From Apricaphanius iberus (Eukaryota; Chordata; Actinopteri; Cyprinodontiformes; Aphaniidae), in the NCBI GenBank assembly GCA_028564705.1, contig JAPXFQ010002431.1:868001-932000 (forward strand): a stretch of DNA of 64,000 nt, read 5' to 3'. A program made the position numbers and the translations under genes. The notes under the pieces were generated by a model. It was not told where the DNA came from. It did not search any database and worked only from the letters and a program-made list of their open reading frames with translations. This document shows, piece by piece, positions 29,601-38,300 of the stretch. Within the stretch, counting starts at the first letter, position 1, and every line of letters begins with the position of its first letter.

Positions 29601-31769
29601 ACCACTGGCAGCAATACAGCAAACAGTTGGTTTTGTTTTTGTGTGTGTCTTTTAAAAGTGTCACTCTGAAGGCCTGATTTATTAAAAATTCCAGTACGAA
29701 AACGATTGCGCCACAAAACAATTTTGCCAATAGGTTGTCCTTTATTTGCAGGTGATCTAATAAGACTGTGTAATTCTTAACAGCCGCAAAAAATGAGGAC
29801 TTTGCGCCCGCCACTGTGCTCTATCCAATGCGTGGCGCCATAGCCAAAGCGAAGAGCATTACGTGCAATAGATTCATGATCCATATTTGGCACAAAAAAA
29901 AGAGGGCTTTCTGCTCAGTGCAGGCGCCGTATTGCAGAGTCAGACTTATTAAAGCTCCAGCTGGTCCAGAACAAGGCTGCCCGCTGCTTCCTAAGATGTC
30001 CATATTCTACTAATGTTGTTGAAGTGAACCACACTTTTTATGACCTCTATTAAATGTCAAGTTGCAGTAGAAAAAAAGTTATCTTATGTAAAATATGTAA
30101 TCTGAAATGTATGAATTTTGTTTTTAACATGAAATATATGTAGCCTAATTGTCATTGTGATATTATACATGATTATTACTCTTTATTATCTGGACCCCAG
30201 GAAGATTAGTATTTAGGATCCAAAAAAATAAACAGCAGCAGGTGCAGACGTGCTGATGGCAAAGTGAGTTAAAGAGGAAATATCCACATAACTGTCAGGT
30301 TTATGACCATTAGAGAGTTAATTAGTATTAGGTTAGAATGCGTAAGTTATGTTTTCGCTTGTCAGTAAGAAACTTATGTTGAATGTGGTGGTGGACAGAT
30401 GAGACATGCCTTTGAGAAGCAGTTAAAATAGAAAAAATGTGATGGCGCAAACAGTTTGAGATTAGATAAATCACACTGTGCCTGGAACAGCTATTTATTT
30501 GCATGTTGTCCTCCCAATATTTAGTGCCATGTGACAGAAACGACCACGTTGCACATTCAGCACAGGGAAAAGCTCTAAATGGATTGTGTGTGTCTTGCTT
30601 TGGGTTTAACAGATGCAAGTCTCTCTGTGTCGTGTCAGTAAATCAGTTGCAGCCTGTTTTTGTGACACCATGCGGGTTTGCGGCAGTTTTAACAAGCGCA
30701 AACTGTTAAATCAGGCCCTGAAACTCACAAAACAATGTTTCTCAGACTTGACCTATCGAATACATGAGTTAGACCCTGCGTGGGTTCGAAAGTTTTTCCA
30801 AGCTTTTGCTCCCAATTCTTGGTTTTATTTTAGATCAAGTACAATTAATTTGACCCAAAAACAAGCATATCATACCATTCCTGCCAGTTAAGTGTATATA
30901 ATCTTTTGTATATTTGTCTGAGAAGTATGCTCAGATTTCATCCATTTTTAAAATCTCTATAGTAATAAGGTGTTGTCTAACAGTGTGGTTTTAATCAAAT
31001 GGTTGTTCAGGACCCGCCGGTGATGTTTACTGAAGAGTATCAGAAAGCAGTCCTAAAGAGTTACCACAATGTGTTCGACCAGAAAAGGAAGAAGTACGTC
31101 ATCGGCGAGCTCATCTGGAACTTTGCTGACTTCATGACTTCACAAGGTGAAATAGAATTGCTTGCATTGTCTCTCAGCATTGTTAGTATCCCGTGTTAAT
31201 GTTAGCCGATCGGAAAGGAACCATTTGAGGCCGCTCTGAGTTTTGTAAAGCTTTTACCTGCCCTTACTGATTTTAACTGGAATGTTTTCCTTTCCTCACT
31301 GCCGTGTTTGGCCATTATTTGTAGTGGTTTTTTTTTTTACTCTAGTCCTCAAAGCACATCCCAGTGCATGTTTAAGATGTTTTCCTGCTTTAAAAGGCCT
31401 GCTTTCAGATGACTGCAGTTCAAAAAGAGCCTGTTAATCAGCCATCAATTGGAACCCGGTTTTCTGAAGCAGGGAAACATCTAAGTTTCAAACTCTAGGC
31501 CTACTGGCCAAATCTGGCCCTATATAGCTATTTATGCGGCTCTCTAGACTCTTGTGTGTAAACTGTGCAAACAAATATTAATCTTGTTTGCCTTGTTGGT
31601 TAATATTTTGTTTGCAGGGATCACTCGTGTGGTTGGGAACAAGAAGGGGATTTTTACTCGCCAAAGGCAGCCCAAAGCGGCAGCGTTTCTCCTCAAAGAG
31701 AGATACTGGAAACTGGCAAATGAAACGGGCACCCTGCCTCTCTGGACCAAGTACCCGTGCCCAATGTGA
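8412..31769 (+). CDS. gusb: Beta-glucuronidase (GUSB), complete 12-exon gene
   Basis: Lysosomal glycoside hydrolase family 2 enzyme that removes beta-D-glucuronic acid from the ends of dermatan, heparan and chondroitin sulfates. Coding exons are 8412-8603, 8915-9100, 9206-9387, 9558-9700, 9824-10017, 11136-11288, 14078-14256, 22336-22482, 25056-25140, 28521-28697, 31011-31146 and 31618-31769. All introns are GT-AG and the frame closes through 1,926 nt (641 residues; human 651, also 12 exons). Residues 1-20 form a signal peptide. Next come the GH2 sugar-binding domain (about 25-215), an immunoglobulin-like domain (about 216-335) and the TIM barrel. The acid/base Glu446 (NEP), nucleophile Glu535 (SEYG) and Tyr499 (NSYFSWY) correspond to human Glu451, Glu540 and Tyr504. 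Sequons lie at Asn166, 325, 415 and 626. ATG 8412 was chosen because the reading upstream has no in-frame ATG. Introns are swollen by transposons, especially intron 7 (8 kb). The gene converges on vkorc1l1. Confidence 0.97.
8915..9100 (+). CDS. gusb: gusb exon 2
   Basis: Residues 65-126, containing [20 protein letters not shown] and WYEREV of the GH2 sugar-binding domain. Acceptor TTCTTCCAG, donor GTGAGT, phase 0 at both ends. Confidence 0.96.
9206..9387 (+). CDS. gusb: gusb exon 3
   Basis: Residues 127 to part of 187. Contains [20 protein letters not shown] and an N-glycosylation sequon at Asn166 (NNT) that corresponds to a human site. Ends in phase 2. Confidence 0.96.
9558..9700 (+). CDS. 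gusb: gusb exon 4
   Basis: Completes Arg187 and encodes [20 protein letters not shown] to residue 234, ending the sugar-binding domain. Donor GTAAGC, phase 1. Confidence 0.96.
9824..10017 (+). CDS. gusb: gusb exon 5
   Basis: Residues 235-299, the immunoglobulin-like domain, ending with [18 protein letters not shown]. Donor GTAAGT, phase 0. Confidence 0.96.
10050..10115 (+). repeat. Fish repeat, 'TTTATTTGTATAGCAC...GTGCTTTACAG' type
   Basis: CAATCTTTATTTGTATAGCA followed by AGTGCTTTACAG is a widespread teleost dispersed repeat end. Related pieces occur at about 9440-9510, 18925-18960, 24195-24260 and 48930-48985. Confidence 0.6.
10427..10830 (+). repeat. hAT-type non-autonomous element, ATCGATT-rich family
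   Basis: Starts near CATGGGTATCAATTCAAATT and ends near CTCAACACAGTACTA. It shares ends and internal order with the inverted copy at 45211-45596 in vkorc1l1. Target-site duplication is not clear here. It lies in gusb intron 5. Confidence 0.6.
11136..11288 (+). CDS. gusb: gusb exon 6
   Basis: Residues 300-350, end of the immunoglobulin-like domain and start of the barrel ([20 protein letters not shown]). Asn325 is in a sequon. Donor GTAAGT, phase 0. Confidence 0.96.
12231..13326 (+). mobile_element. hAT-type non-autonomous element interrupted by a Harbinger-like element
   Basis: Outer ends are TAGGGGTGGG and rc TAGGGATGTGAATC, flanked by imperfect 8-bp duplications TAAGTTGG (12223-12230) and AAAGTTAG (13327-13334), six of eight matching. 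Internal sequence is ATCGATT-rich. It is split by a 587-bp insertion at 12723. It lies in gusb intron 6. Confidence 0.6.
12723..13309. mobile_element. PIF/Harbinger-like non-autonomous element
   Basis: Terminal inverted repeats GGCCACGTCCACACTAAGCC and GGCTACGTCCACACTAAGCC at the two ends, flanked by a TAA trinucleotide on both sides (12720-12722 and 13310-13312). A 3-bp TWA duplication is the Harbinger signature. No transposase frame is present. It is nested inside the hAT-type element 12231-13326. Confidence 0.75.
13380..13672. repeat. Dispersed repeat with GGTATCGG-type motifs
   Basis: Begins TAGGGATGCAACAATACCCC, has a long T run, and contains ACCGATAC and GGTATCGGCC blocks on opposite strands. 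This suggests a hAT-type non-autonomous element with diverged ends. Confidence 0.5.
13684..13835 (+). mobile_element. Tc1-type transposon end fragment
   Basis: Contains ACACTGCCTTACAAAATATC, TTTTGTCTTGTTGCACC, then ATGTGATGGACCAACACAAG. This matches the well-known end region of a fish Tc1 family; a better preserved relative is at 62735-62860. Confidence 0.65.
14078..14256 (+). CDS. gusb: gusb exon 7
   Basis: Residues 351 to part of 410, barrel strand region with [18 protein letters not shown] and [12 protein letters not shown]. The Ser in DESPG replaces the Cys of the human enzyme. Ends in phase 2 before the 8-kb intron. Confidence 0.96.
14334..15110 (+). repeat. Dispersed repeat, 'GGGCCCAAACTCTTT...AGAGGGCCG' type
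   Basis: Two blocks, at 14334 and 14570, each contain a CCAAAC...AGGGCCAAAAT motif, and an AGAGGGCCGT motif occurs near 14383 and 15088. This points to nested or tandem copies of a non-autonomous element in gusb intron 7. A related piece is at 52145-52330. Confidence 0.5.
15477..16274. mobile_element. Harbinger-like non-autonomous element (GGCCCTCATTTA ends)
   Basis: Perfect 12-bp terminal inverted repeats GGCCCTCATTTA, flanked by CAG on both sides (15474-15476, 16275-16277). Removing it restores a continuous Tc1 sequence GGAAGACCAGGATGCTTC, which proves it is an insertion. A 3-bp duplication suggests PIF/Harbinger, though CAG is not the usual TWA. Confidence 0.75.
17401..17601. mobile_element. 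hAT-type miniature element with perfect 8-bp duplication
   Basis: Ends CAGGGGTGGGGAACCTTGG and rc CCGGGGTGGGGAACCCTGG; flanking ATTTAGAG at 17393-17400 and 17602-17609 is identical. The 201-bp element interrupts the Tc1 relic precisely between ...GACCATTTAG and AGGTTCAGG.... Confidence 0.85.
17890..18920. other. gusb intron 7 stretch without recognised feature
   Basis: AT-rich intronic sequence with no coding potential or clear repeat ends. Confidence 0.4.
18925..19270. repeat. Dispersed fish repeat
   Basis: Contains TTTTATAGCACATTTTGAAC, then GATGAGTTTTAAGTTTTTAT and CAGGGAGTTTGTTCCAGAT, blocks common in many teleost genomes next to LINE fragments. It may be the 3' region of the LINE fragment that follows. 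Confidence 0.55.
19270..19510 (-). mobile_element. L2-type LINE reverse transcriptase fragment
   Basis: Minus-strand reading [19 protein letters not shown] followed by [17 protein letters not shown]. It corresponds to RT motifs B and C, with the catalytic YADD changed to YTDD. The rest of the element is missing. Confidence 0.75.
19520..20470. other. gusb intron 7 stretch without recognised feature
   Basis: No gene or clear repeat boundary seen; a short CA run lies at 20336-20348. Confidence 0.4.
20476..22091 (+). mobile_element. Tc1/mariner transposon, apparently intact (1,616 bp)
   Basis: Ends are CACTACCGTTCAAAAGTTTT and rc CACTACCGTTCAAAAGTTTG, with a TA dinucleotide on each side (20474-20475 and 22092-22093). 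Similarity between the ends continues through GGGTCAC. Between them lies one uninterrupted transposase frame and an AATAAA at 21953. It is in sense orientation in gusb intron 7. Intact ends plus an open frame suggest a recent insertion. Confidence 0.92.
20888..21931 (+). CDS. Tc1-type transposase, DD38E, full length
   Basis: A 347-residue DDE transposase that would cut and paste its own element at TA sites. The N-terminal half carries two helix-turn-helix segments (about 9-45 with [10 protein letters not shown], and about 65-110) joined by a GRPR-type AT-hook at 59-62. The catalytic core has Asp154 (LWTDESKF), Asp244 (QQDNDPKH) and Glu283 (NPVELLWEQ). There are 38 residues between the second Asp and the Glu, rather than the 34 of Sleeping Beauty-like Tc1 elements, placing it in the DD38E group. 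All motifs expected in an active enzyme are visible and there is no stop or frameshift. It has the usual length for the family. Whether it is active cannot be told from sequence alone. Confidence 0.94.
   Translation: MARKRELSSETRQSILVLRNEGYSMREIAKKLKISYNGVYYSLQRTAQTGSNQSRKRSGRPRCTTEQEDKYIRVFSLRNRRLTGPQLASSLNGTRKTPVSTSTVKRRLRDSGLQGRVAKKKPYLRLANKRKRLRWAKEHRHWTEEDWKKVLWTDESKFEVFGSQRRTFVRRRTTEKMLEECLTPSVKHGGGNVMVWGCFGAGKVGDLYRVKGILNKEGYHSILQRHAIPSGQRLIGANFILQQDNDPKHTSKLCKNYLEKKQAAGILSVMEWPAQSPDLNPVELLWEQLDRMVRKKCPSNQSKLWELLLEAWGAISPDYLNKLTARMPKVCNAVIAANGGFFDESKV
22336..22482 (+). CDS. gusb: gusb exon 8 (acid/base Glu446)
   Basis: Residues 410 to part of 459. Contains [16 protein letters not shown] with acid/base Glu446 and a conserved sequon at Asn415. 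Donor GTAAGT, phase 2. Confidence 0.97.
22483..23620. other. gusb intron 8, first part
   Basis: No exon or domain recognised. A minus-strand open frame at 23041-23487 (148 codons) has no recognisable family and lies in a CpG-containing patch, so it is probably part of an unidentified repeat. Confidence 0.4.
23640..23830 (+). mobile_element. LINE ORF2 C-terminal remnant (RTE/jockey-like)
   Basis: ATGACCAAAAGACCAGAATC followed by CAAAATGAGCTTCCTCTG reads [20 protein letters not shown], a degraded form of the conserved MTKR.R.RIQAAEMSFLRRVAG segment common in fish LINE relics. It soon meets stops. Confidence 0.55.
24190..24500 (+). repeat. Dispersed fish repeat with AACCTGGCTCAG block
   Basis: Starts CAGTTCAGTTTATTTTTATT, continues TCATCTCAAGGCAGTTTAC, then GAGAACCTGGCTCAGTAC and CGGTCATCTGCCACG. 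This string of blocks is a common teleost interspersed repeat. Confidence 0.65.
25056..25140 (+). CDS. gusb: gusb exon 9
   Basis: Residues 459-487 ([20 protein letters not shown]). It is the shortest exon, 85 nt, with donor GTGAGT in phase 0. Confidence 0.96.
25141..26415. other. gusb intron 9, first part
   Basis: No gene seen. Possible non-autonomous element pieces around 25220-25330 and 25850-26160 could not be delimited. Confidence 0.35.
26420..26690 (+). mobile_element. Tc1-type transposase C-terminal fragment, degraded
   Basis: Reads [20 protein letters not shown], then [18 protein letters not shown] and [10 protein letters not shown]. The catalytic Asp of QQDN is kept but the NPIE box has become SPID, losing the Glu. 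A Tc1-like end, TGTACCTAATAAAGTGGCC, appears at 27522. The two are separated by about 830 bp of other repeat DNA, suggesting an insertion. Confidence 0.7.
26690..27520. repeat. Unclassified repeat inserted between Tc1 fragments
   Basis: This segment separates the Tc1 transposase remnant from its expected terminal sequence at 27522-27541. It starts near AGGGCAGTGCATATTAATAA, a block I associate with LINE 3' regions. No intact frame. Confidence 0.4.
27966..27988. repeat. (GTA)n trinucleotide microsatellite
   Basis: Seven and a half GTA units in gusb intron 9. Confidence 0.9.
28423..28470. repeat. CT-rich tract upstream of gusb exon 10
   Basis: CT dinucleotide run with TATC and CGCT interruptions, 50-100 bp before the exon 10 acceptor. 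It could help acceptor recognition. Confidence 0.8.
28521..28697 (+). CDS. gusb: gusb exon 10 (nucleophile Glu535)
   Basis: Residues 488-546, with [12 protein letters not shown] (Tyr499) and [10 protein letters not shown] (nucleophile Glu535). The acceptor follows a long CT-rich tract. Donor GTGAGA, phase 0. Confidence 0.97.
29670..30718. mobile_element. Harbinger-like non-autonomous element (GGCCTGATTTA ends)
   Basis: Left end AGGCCTGATTTATTAAA and right-end complement GGGCCTGATTTAACAG form inverted repeats. TGA flanks both ends (29667-29669, 30719-30721). About 1,049 bp, no transposase frame. It lies in gusb intron 10. Confidence 0.65.
31011..31146 (+). CDS. gusb: gusb exon 11
   Basis: Residues 547-591 plus one base: [18 protein letters not shown] and [17 protein letters not shown]. 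Donor GTGAAA, phase 1. Confidence 0.96.
31618..31769 (+). CDS. gusb: gusb exon 12 and stop
   Basis: Residues 592-641 with [20 protein letters not shown] and [13 protein letters not shown] (sequon Asn626), then TGA at 31767-31769. The last 13 residues diverge from the mammalian tail and the protein ends somewhat earlier. Confidence 0.94.
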
Positions 31770-34255
31770 CTGACTGCTTCAGTTTCGTGGACAGCCAGGT
31801 GTTCGGATTTTAGTGTTTACACTCAAATTATGTCTAATTAACAGGAATCTGTAATGGTTTGCCTTTAAGAAAAAAAATACTTGCACTTTTTTTTCCCCAC
31901 ACGTTGCAACATAATTATGTAAACGGTTTTGAAATACCTTTTATGAATTTTATTTCAAAACAAGAACGGCTCAGGCCTAATGGGGAAAAAAGAGTGATAA
32001 AGAAATGCCTGATGCAATTACAAGGCAGAGGTTTAGCTGCTGGAAACTCTAAGACACATCCATAATATACACTCACAAGTAGGAATTATCAGGGGGAAAG
32101 ACTAAAAAGCAATTATGATCGAAACATTGTAGGAAATGCTTCCTATATCGTTTATCGGAATCAAGGTCCATAATTTCCAAAGTTGCTAATAAACTTTAAG
32201 TCATATAACACACACTAGTTAGAAAGAACACACTCGACATTGGATCAGAAAGAGAGTGGATCAGCTTTAAGCCAGTCACCTCTTACACAAATATGTACAG
32301 CAAATCAATAAATGTCATTATTTGGAACATCTAATATAGACCCTACTACCTGAAGTCATGCAGTTTCTAGCCAAGGCGTTCGCTTATCCCACATCGCGGA
32401 ACTCAACAAGCCTTCAGAGAATTTTTACTATCTTGTTGGGATAGAAAGAGTGGGATCTTGATCAGCACAATTCAAGCCAGGAAAGAGGCAAGAAAGGCCA
32501 GAAATCTGGATCTGCCTTTAAAGAGTTAATTGGTGGATAAAAGTGGATGTTCCCAAATATCAAAAGAAATGGAGGGTGACTGGATTAAAAGAAAGAGGTC
32601 GGATGTATTTTATAATCTAAGAAGCTTCCCAAAACAGAAATGGATTTAACCGGCTACATGACTGATATGTTAGAAGGCCTATTTTGGAAAAATATAACAT
32701 CGTCAGCGTAAAGAGTCATTTATGTTCTTTGTTCCACCATAATCCTAGATAGTAATGTCAAACAGCAGGAGACTAAACAGGTGGCTCTGCCTATTGCCTT
32801 GTTAGAGGGGGAAATTCCCAGACTTCATCCCATTAGCTGCCCTGTTTAGGAGGTATAAACCAACCAGATCCAGCTAATAAAAACCGTCTCCGTGATCAAA
32901 CTAGTGACTGATGTAAACTAAAGTAAAACCTGGAAAAACAAAAATCTTCTATGATTTTTTTGTTTTTATCAAATATCTTGAACAATTAGAATCTCAAATA
33001 AAAGTAATACTGTGAAAATCTTGTTCTTAGCTGGATTTGCAGAGAAAATGTAATCATTCCAAAGCAGCAATGTATTTGGAGAAGTGCAAGTGACCGTTGC
33101 TTTAGCAAATCAGGGTTGGTGTACAGACTCATACCGTTACTCTAAATCAGCCCACCAAACTGTGCCTTTGTATTACACTTCGCTTGTTTTTGTTGTTGTC
33201 GTTTTTTAGAATTATATAAACGGAAAATGTGTCAGTATTGATGTTCTTCCCATTCCATTTGTACTGCACCGGCCTTCAGTTTAAGGTTGTTCATTTAGTT
33301 TTTTTTCTGCAACGAGAGATCGGTTTCATGCTTTTATCTGTTTTTATTTCTTCAGCTGTCTGGATTCAGGGAATAAATGGTTACCGCTATTATCATTTTA
33401 GAGCAATATTTTACTGATCAGTTGGACAAATGAACAATTTTTGTCTGTTTAGGAGTGTTAATAATACATGTAAACTAAACACAGATTGTGACACTGTGAA
33501 CTGTGTGTAGAGATAACAAAAAGTGGGTCACAAATAACTTCCTCAGTTTTACTGAGAGTTGGATATGGGGGCAGAAAAAAGCGTGCCAGACTTCATAATT
33601 TTGTTAGAAGTTCCCTTCAAATTAATGATGTGTACAATCAATCATTTCTTTATTATAATTGCTTTTAAGGTAAATCTGAATGTGATAAATGTTTGATTTG
33701 AATGAAGTTTAATATGAAAGAAGCCATTTTTATATCTGAATCCCTCTAGTAAAGACGATATTCTTACATTTATCCCTCAATTCCTTTTCCTCTTTCTTTA
33801 CAGCACAAAGCTTTTTTTCACCCTTTTAGACAAACTGCTAAAATCCATGTGACCAAATGTTTGCGTATAGGCTTCAAGGGTTAATATGAATGACGTGACT
33901 ATTGTTGATGGTGGCGTGATCGCCGCCATTATCAGTGACTGCACCTGCACCCTCATCACTTCTCTGACCTTTGTGTTAAAAGCTCGGCCAACATGGGGCA
34001 AATATTCTTCCTTTCTTACTCAGAGTTCAATTCATAGAAATTATTCACAGCAACTTGTTTTTGTTGAAGATCTGTTACATTGCATCGAATAACAGGGAGC
34101 ACGGTTCTCCCTGGGAAAAAAGTTTTGAAGGTTTATTACTTTGTTTCCCGAAGTTAAATAAGGTTAGAACTCAGTGAACATGATCCAATTTAAGACACTT
34201 CTGTCAAAAACTAGGGACACGGTCCAAGTTGTATACTTAGTATTAAGAGTGAACG
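31770..34255. other. gusb 3' flank, possible 3' UTR
   Basis: No further exon recognised. AATAAA occurs at about 32306 and 32997, either of which could end the gusb mRNA; neither is decisive. Short open frames at 31859 and 33229 have no domain. Confidence 0.4.
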
Positions 34256-34261
34256 TTTACC

Positions 34262-34440
34262 AGGGATGTCAAACTCCCGGCCTCAAGAGCTGGTGTCCAA
34301 CAACCTTAGACGTGTCCTTTATCCAACACGGTTGAATCGGATGGATGAATAACCTCCTCAGCGTGTAGTCAAGCTCTACAAGGCCCTGCTGATAAAATCG
34401 GTCCTTTAGCACTGGAGTTCTTTTGAGTGGAGAACAATGG
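34262..34440 (+). repeat. Dispersed repeat, 'GGGATGTCAAACTCCCGGCC' type
   Basis: Opens with GGATGTCAAACTCCCGGCCT, followed by GGTGTCCAACAACCTTAGA, GTGTCC and CAACACGGTTGAATC. It is a common fish non-autonomous element relic. Confidence 0.6.
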
Positions 34441-34846
34441 ATGAATATATCACTACAATTGAATGTAACATTTCTAAATGAGTGAAAGACTCCTTACAAG
34501 ATAGATGTCACAGTATGTTCATGTGTCTTCAGATTAATACAGCAATTGCACTTAATGGTGCATTAGTTGTATGAAGTCTAAATATAAATGCTGCTGGAAA
34601 TTTCCTGCATAATGCCACACAATCGATACGCCGGCACTCATTAAAGATCAGCCACTGGCAGCATCCGGATGGGGGAGCGATGGCAGTTCTATTACATGTA
34701 TTATTGTTACATTCTATTACTCTATTACATCTGTGTGCTGAACTGAGCCCCGTGTTTGCTCTCCCGACCTGCTGGAACTGTGCGTCCCTTCTTATTTATG
34801 TCGGGCATGCAGCTGCATCAAGCCACTCGCAGCTCTTCCGTTTATA

Positions 34847-35368
34847 CAGTACAGACCAAAAGTTTGGACACACCTTCTCTTTCAATGAGTTTTCTTTATA
34901 TTCATGACTACATTGTAGATTTTCAATGAAGGGCATCAAAATTATGAATGAACAAATGACGTATGGAATTACTGTATGTACTTAAACAAAAAGGGTGAAA
35001 TAACTGAATACATTTGTTATATTTTAAATTTCTCGAAGTAGCCACCCTTTGCTCTGATTAATGCTTTGCATTCTCTTGAGTTTCAAGAGGTAGTCACCAA
35101 AAATGGTTTTCTTGAAGGAGTTCCCAGAGATGCTTAGTACTTGTTGGACCTTTTGCCTTCACTCTGCGGTTCAGCTCACCCTTAATCATCTCCATTCGGT
35201 TCAGGTCCGGTGACTTTGGAGGCCAGGTTATTTCACACTTTTATTTGTAAAGGTACTACATAATGCCATATGTTTCATTCATAGTTTTGATGCCTTCAGG
35301 GAGAATCTACAATGTAAATAGTCACGAAAAGAAAGAAAACGCACTGAATGAGAAGGTGTGTCCAAACT
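34847..35368 (-). mobile_element. Tc1-type non-autonomous element, right end truncated
   Basis: Left end CAGTACAGACCAAAAGTTTG after a TA; right end contains AGAAGGTGTGTCCAAACTT, the inverted match to GTTTGGACACACCTTCT, but lacks the outermost 14 bp. Between them lies a minus-strand transposase remnant near 35030-35230 with CGGTTCAGGTCCGGTGACTT. Confidence 0.75.
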
Positions 35369-35370
35369 TA

Positions 35371-38300
35371 TTATTAATTATTAATTACATATGATACTTC
35401 TTAGATATTTAGCCTGACAGAAAAGGTTTGTTTTAAGTCTACTTCTAAGAGTTTGAAACATATTCTGTTTTGTTGTAGGCTAATTCAGTTTTATTAGTTT
35501 TAATTTGCTTTTATACAATTTATATTATATTATATACTAATAGGGCTTAATAAACTAGGGCTTCCAGAGCAGATAGCCTGACTAATTATGCAGCTAATAT
35601 TCTGCACAAGAGGCATGTGTTTTTAAAAAAACACTGTACAAAAAATATTTCAGTCTATATCATTAAACATTAAAATAACAGATTTTTAAATGTTAAATAT
35701 GTTTTTCAACACTGTGAAACTGTGGTGTGTTGAAGGTTGTAATGTGAATCTATGACCTATGTCAATTTCACATGCAAACCCATGGAAAATAAGTTCAGGG
35801 CCGCAGTGCATGAGTGAGCATATTTTGAAGCAATTATATACAATGATTAAATACAAATAAAGTAGTAGTTGATCTGCCTCGCCATATGATAAAATGTTAA
35901 TTTTGTTGAGTTTATTAAATGGACTAAAAATGACAGGTGGTTTCAGAGGGAATGTTTTAATGGTAGATCATTTCAACATGACAGGTTCAAATTTCCTTCA
36001 CTTTAGCCAACCTTAATACTTTAGGATATATTAATTTTTTTTCCACATTTCTACCATTCATGTAACACTTTTCCATTTAAGAAAATACAGCATTTTAAAA
36101 CATATTTGGCAATACAGAAGCAAACCCAGTGAGTTTTCCTCCACGAGAATTTTAATAAACAATTTTCAATTACACAAATTCCAAGCCCTCGAGCCCCTCA
36201 ACTTTTGATGTTTTTTTTTACTAAAATAACTCAGAATGTTAACAGTCTATACAGCTAAAGGACAAAATTAATGACCGAACAAAATTACAATCTCATTAGA
36301 ACAGAGCGTACTGTTTGGAACAAACCATTCTCATCGAGACAAAAGAAGAATTACATGATGTTTATGAACAATAAAACGATGAACAGCAGTGATTTGACAG
36401 GGTTTTCAGTCTGGCAATCGGTGAACACGTTTCTGCACTGTAATGTTACTGGATGTTAAATCTTTGGGAATTTCCAATTTCTGTGATTCCATCCTTGGGA
36501 AGGCAAGCAGATGTGCCTGGTGCAGTTCTTACAAGGCTGTTACTGTTGCTCGTCTTTGGCTCAGGGCCGGGTGATCAAACAGAAGGCACTTTTGTTGGCA
36601 TTAATGATGCAACTAACATGGCAGTTATACCTCAGGGCCTAAATAAATATCGATAGGAATGGAGAATTGATCGCTCTCGCATCATTTAATCCGACAACAC
36701 AGGGATAATTTATGCTTAGCTTTCCTATCCTCCTTTTCTTAAAATCACTTCAAACCTTTAGTGTAGTAGGCTTGCATGAGTCGCTACACACTGCCAGGTC
36801 TGTGAAATTCTACATCAGACCCATATCGGGGTCCAGGAAGAACCTGGCAGCTTATTGTCAGTTAGATTTAGGTTGAGGGGGAAAAAATTATTTTCCAAAG
36901 AAGGAAAATATGGGACACCTCAATAAGCCCATTCCTTATTAAGATGTTTGCATAAGGGGCGAAAAAAACAAAACTGTCAACCTAGAACTTTTCTATAGGG
37001 CATAAAAAAGCTTCACAGACCATAACGATCTGTTGAGACTTGTACAATGCAGAATAGAGTTTGTTAGAAGCAGATATGGGCTGGTTAGCAGTATTAAGGT
37101 TGTAAATTGATACAATTCCATTACGGTAAAATTTGATGTCACACCAGCCCTACAGTTTAAAGTTCTTTTAATGTGATGCCTCAGAATGGCTGACATAATC
37201 CCCTCCCTTGACCTGTTGGGGCACACTGCTCCTTAGCGGAAGGTTGGCTGGGACACGTCCCTCGTTTAAAAAATAAAAAAAAGACAAATTTGTCAGCCTG
37301 GATCGATTTCCAGTCACAGAATAACAAAGGCAGTTATTGGTGTGGAAACTAACCATTCTTAAGGAAATACTTTTAAAACAGTTGGCAAGCTGAATGCAGG
37401 CTAGCTACCAGAGCTGACAGCTTGACTAATAAACCAGCTAAATTGTTTTACTCCAAATGTGTAGTCCCACTGCAACCATATTAAGTTCATTTTTAGTGGA
37501 GTTTTGTATCAAAATAGCGTTAATCAGGGCTCCAATGTCATTTTCATTTCCACAGATATTTCATTACAGTATAGACCTTTAAGAAACCTCCACTTCACTT
37601 ATATCTTCCTCCCTTCAGACTATGAAACATAGCAAGCTTCTGATTTGGCAGTGTGGTAAAGAACCATTTCACTATTTTTTTGGCATCAGGACAGTTAAAA
37701 TATAAAATATAGGCTGGATTATTCTAAAATCAGTTTATTAGTAATACCTGCATTTCAGGGAAAACAAAAATCTCGGGGAAGTTGAAAGCTAACCTAAACC
37801 ATAAGTGTCTGGGTTTTTTAAAATGCAGACCTAAATTAATGTAGAAGCCAAAGAAAAAGTGAAATTGCTCTTCTTGATGTGTTTTACCTGGTAATAACAG
37901 AGCAATTATCAAATAAATGAAAGAAAAATCCTCAAGTTTTCACAAATCAAATATAGGTTATTTAAATGTAAATCAATGTAAAAATTACTATTTTTCCAGA
38001 ATTTAGTTACTTTTTGAAAATGGGTTAAGGACTCTACTGAAAATTCCAACCATTTGATACCTAATATTTTTCAATACGTTAAAAGAAATTGATAAAATAT
38101 CCCACACTTTAAAAACCTTCACAAGATACCTGATTTTTTTTTTTTACTGAAATAATGTAGGAATTTTTGCTTTAATGTTTGAAGTCAAGCAACCAAACTT
38201 AACGTATGTATTGTTCATAAATACTTGGTCTAATTACCAATAATGTGGCCTTTTTACTCAAGTTTATACCATAAGAAATCCATGTCTTTACATAAGTAAT

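Noticed and set aside
33886..34092. Small open frame between gusb and vkorc1l1
   Set aside because: 68 codons with no recognisable motif and no regulatory context; expected by chance.
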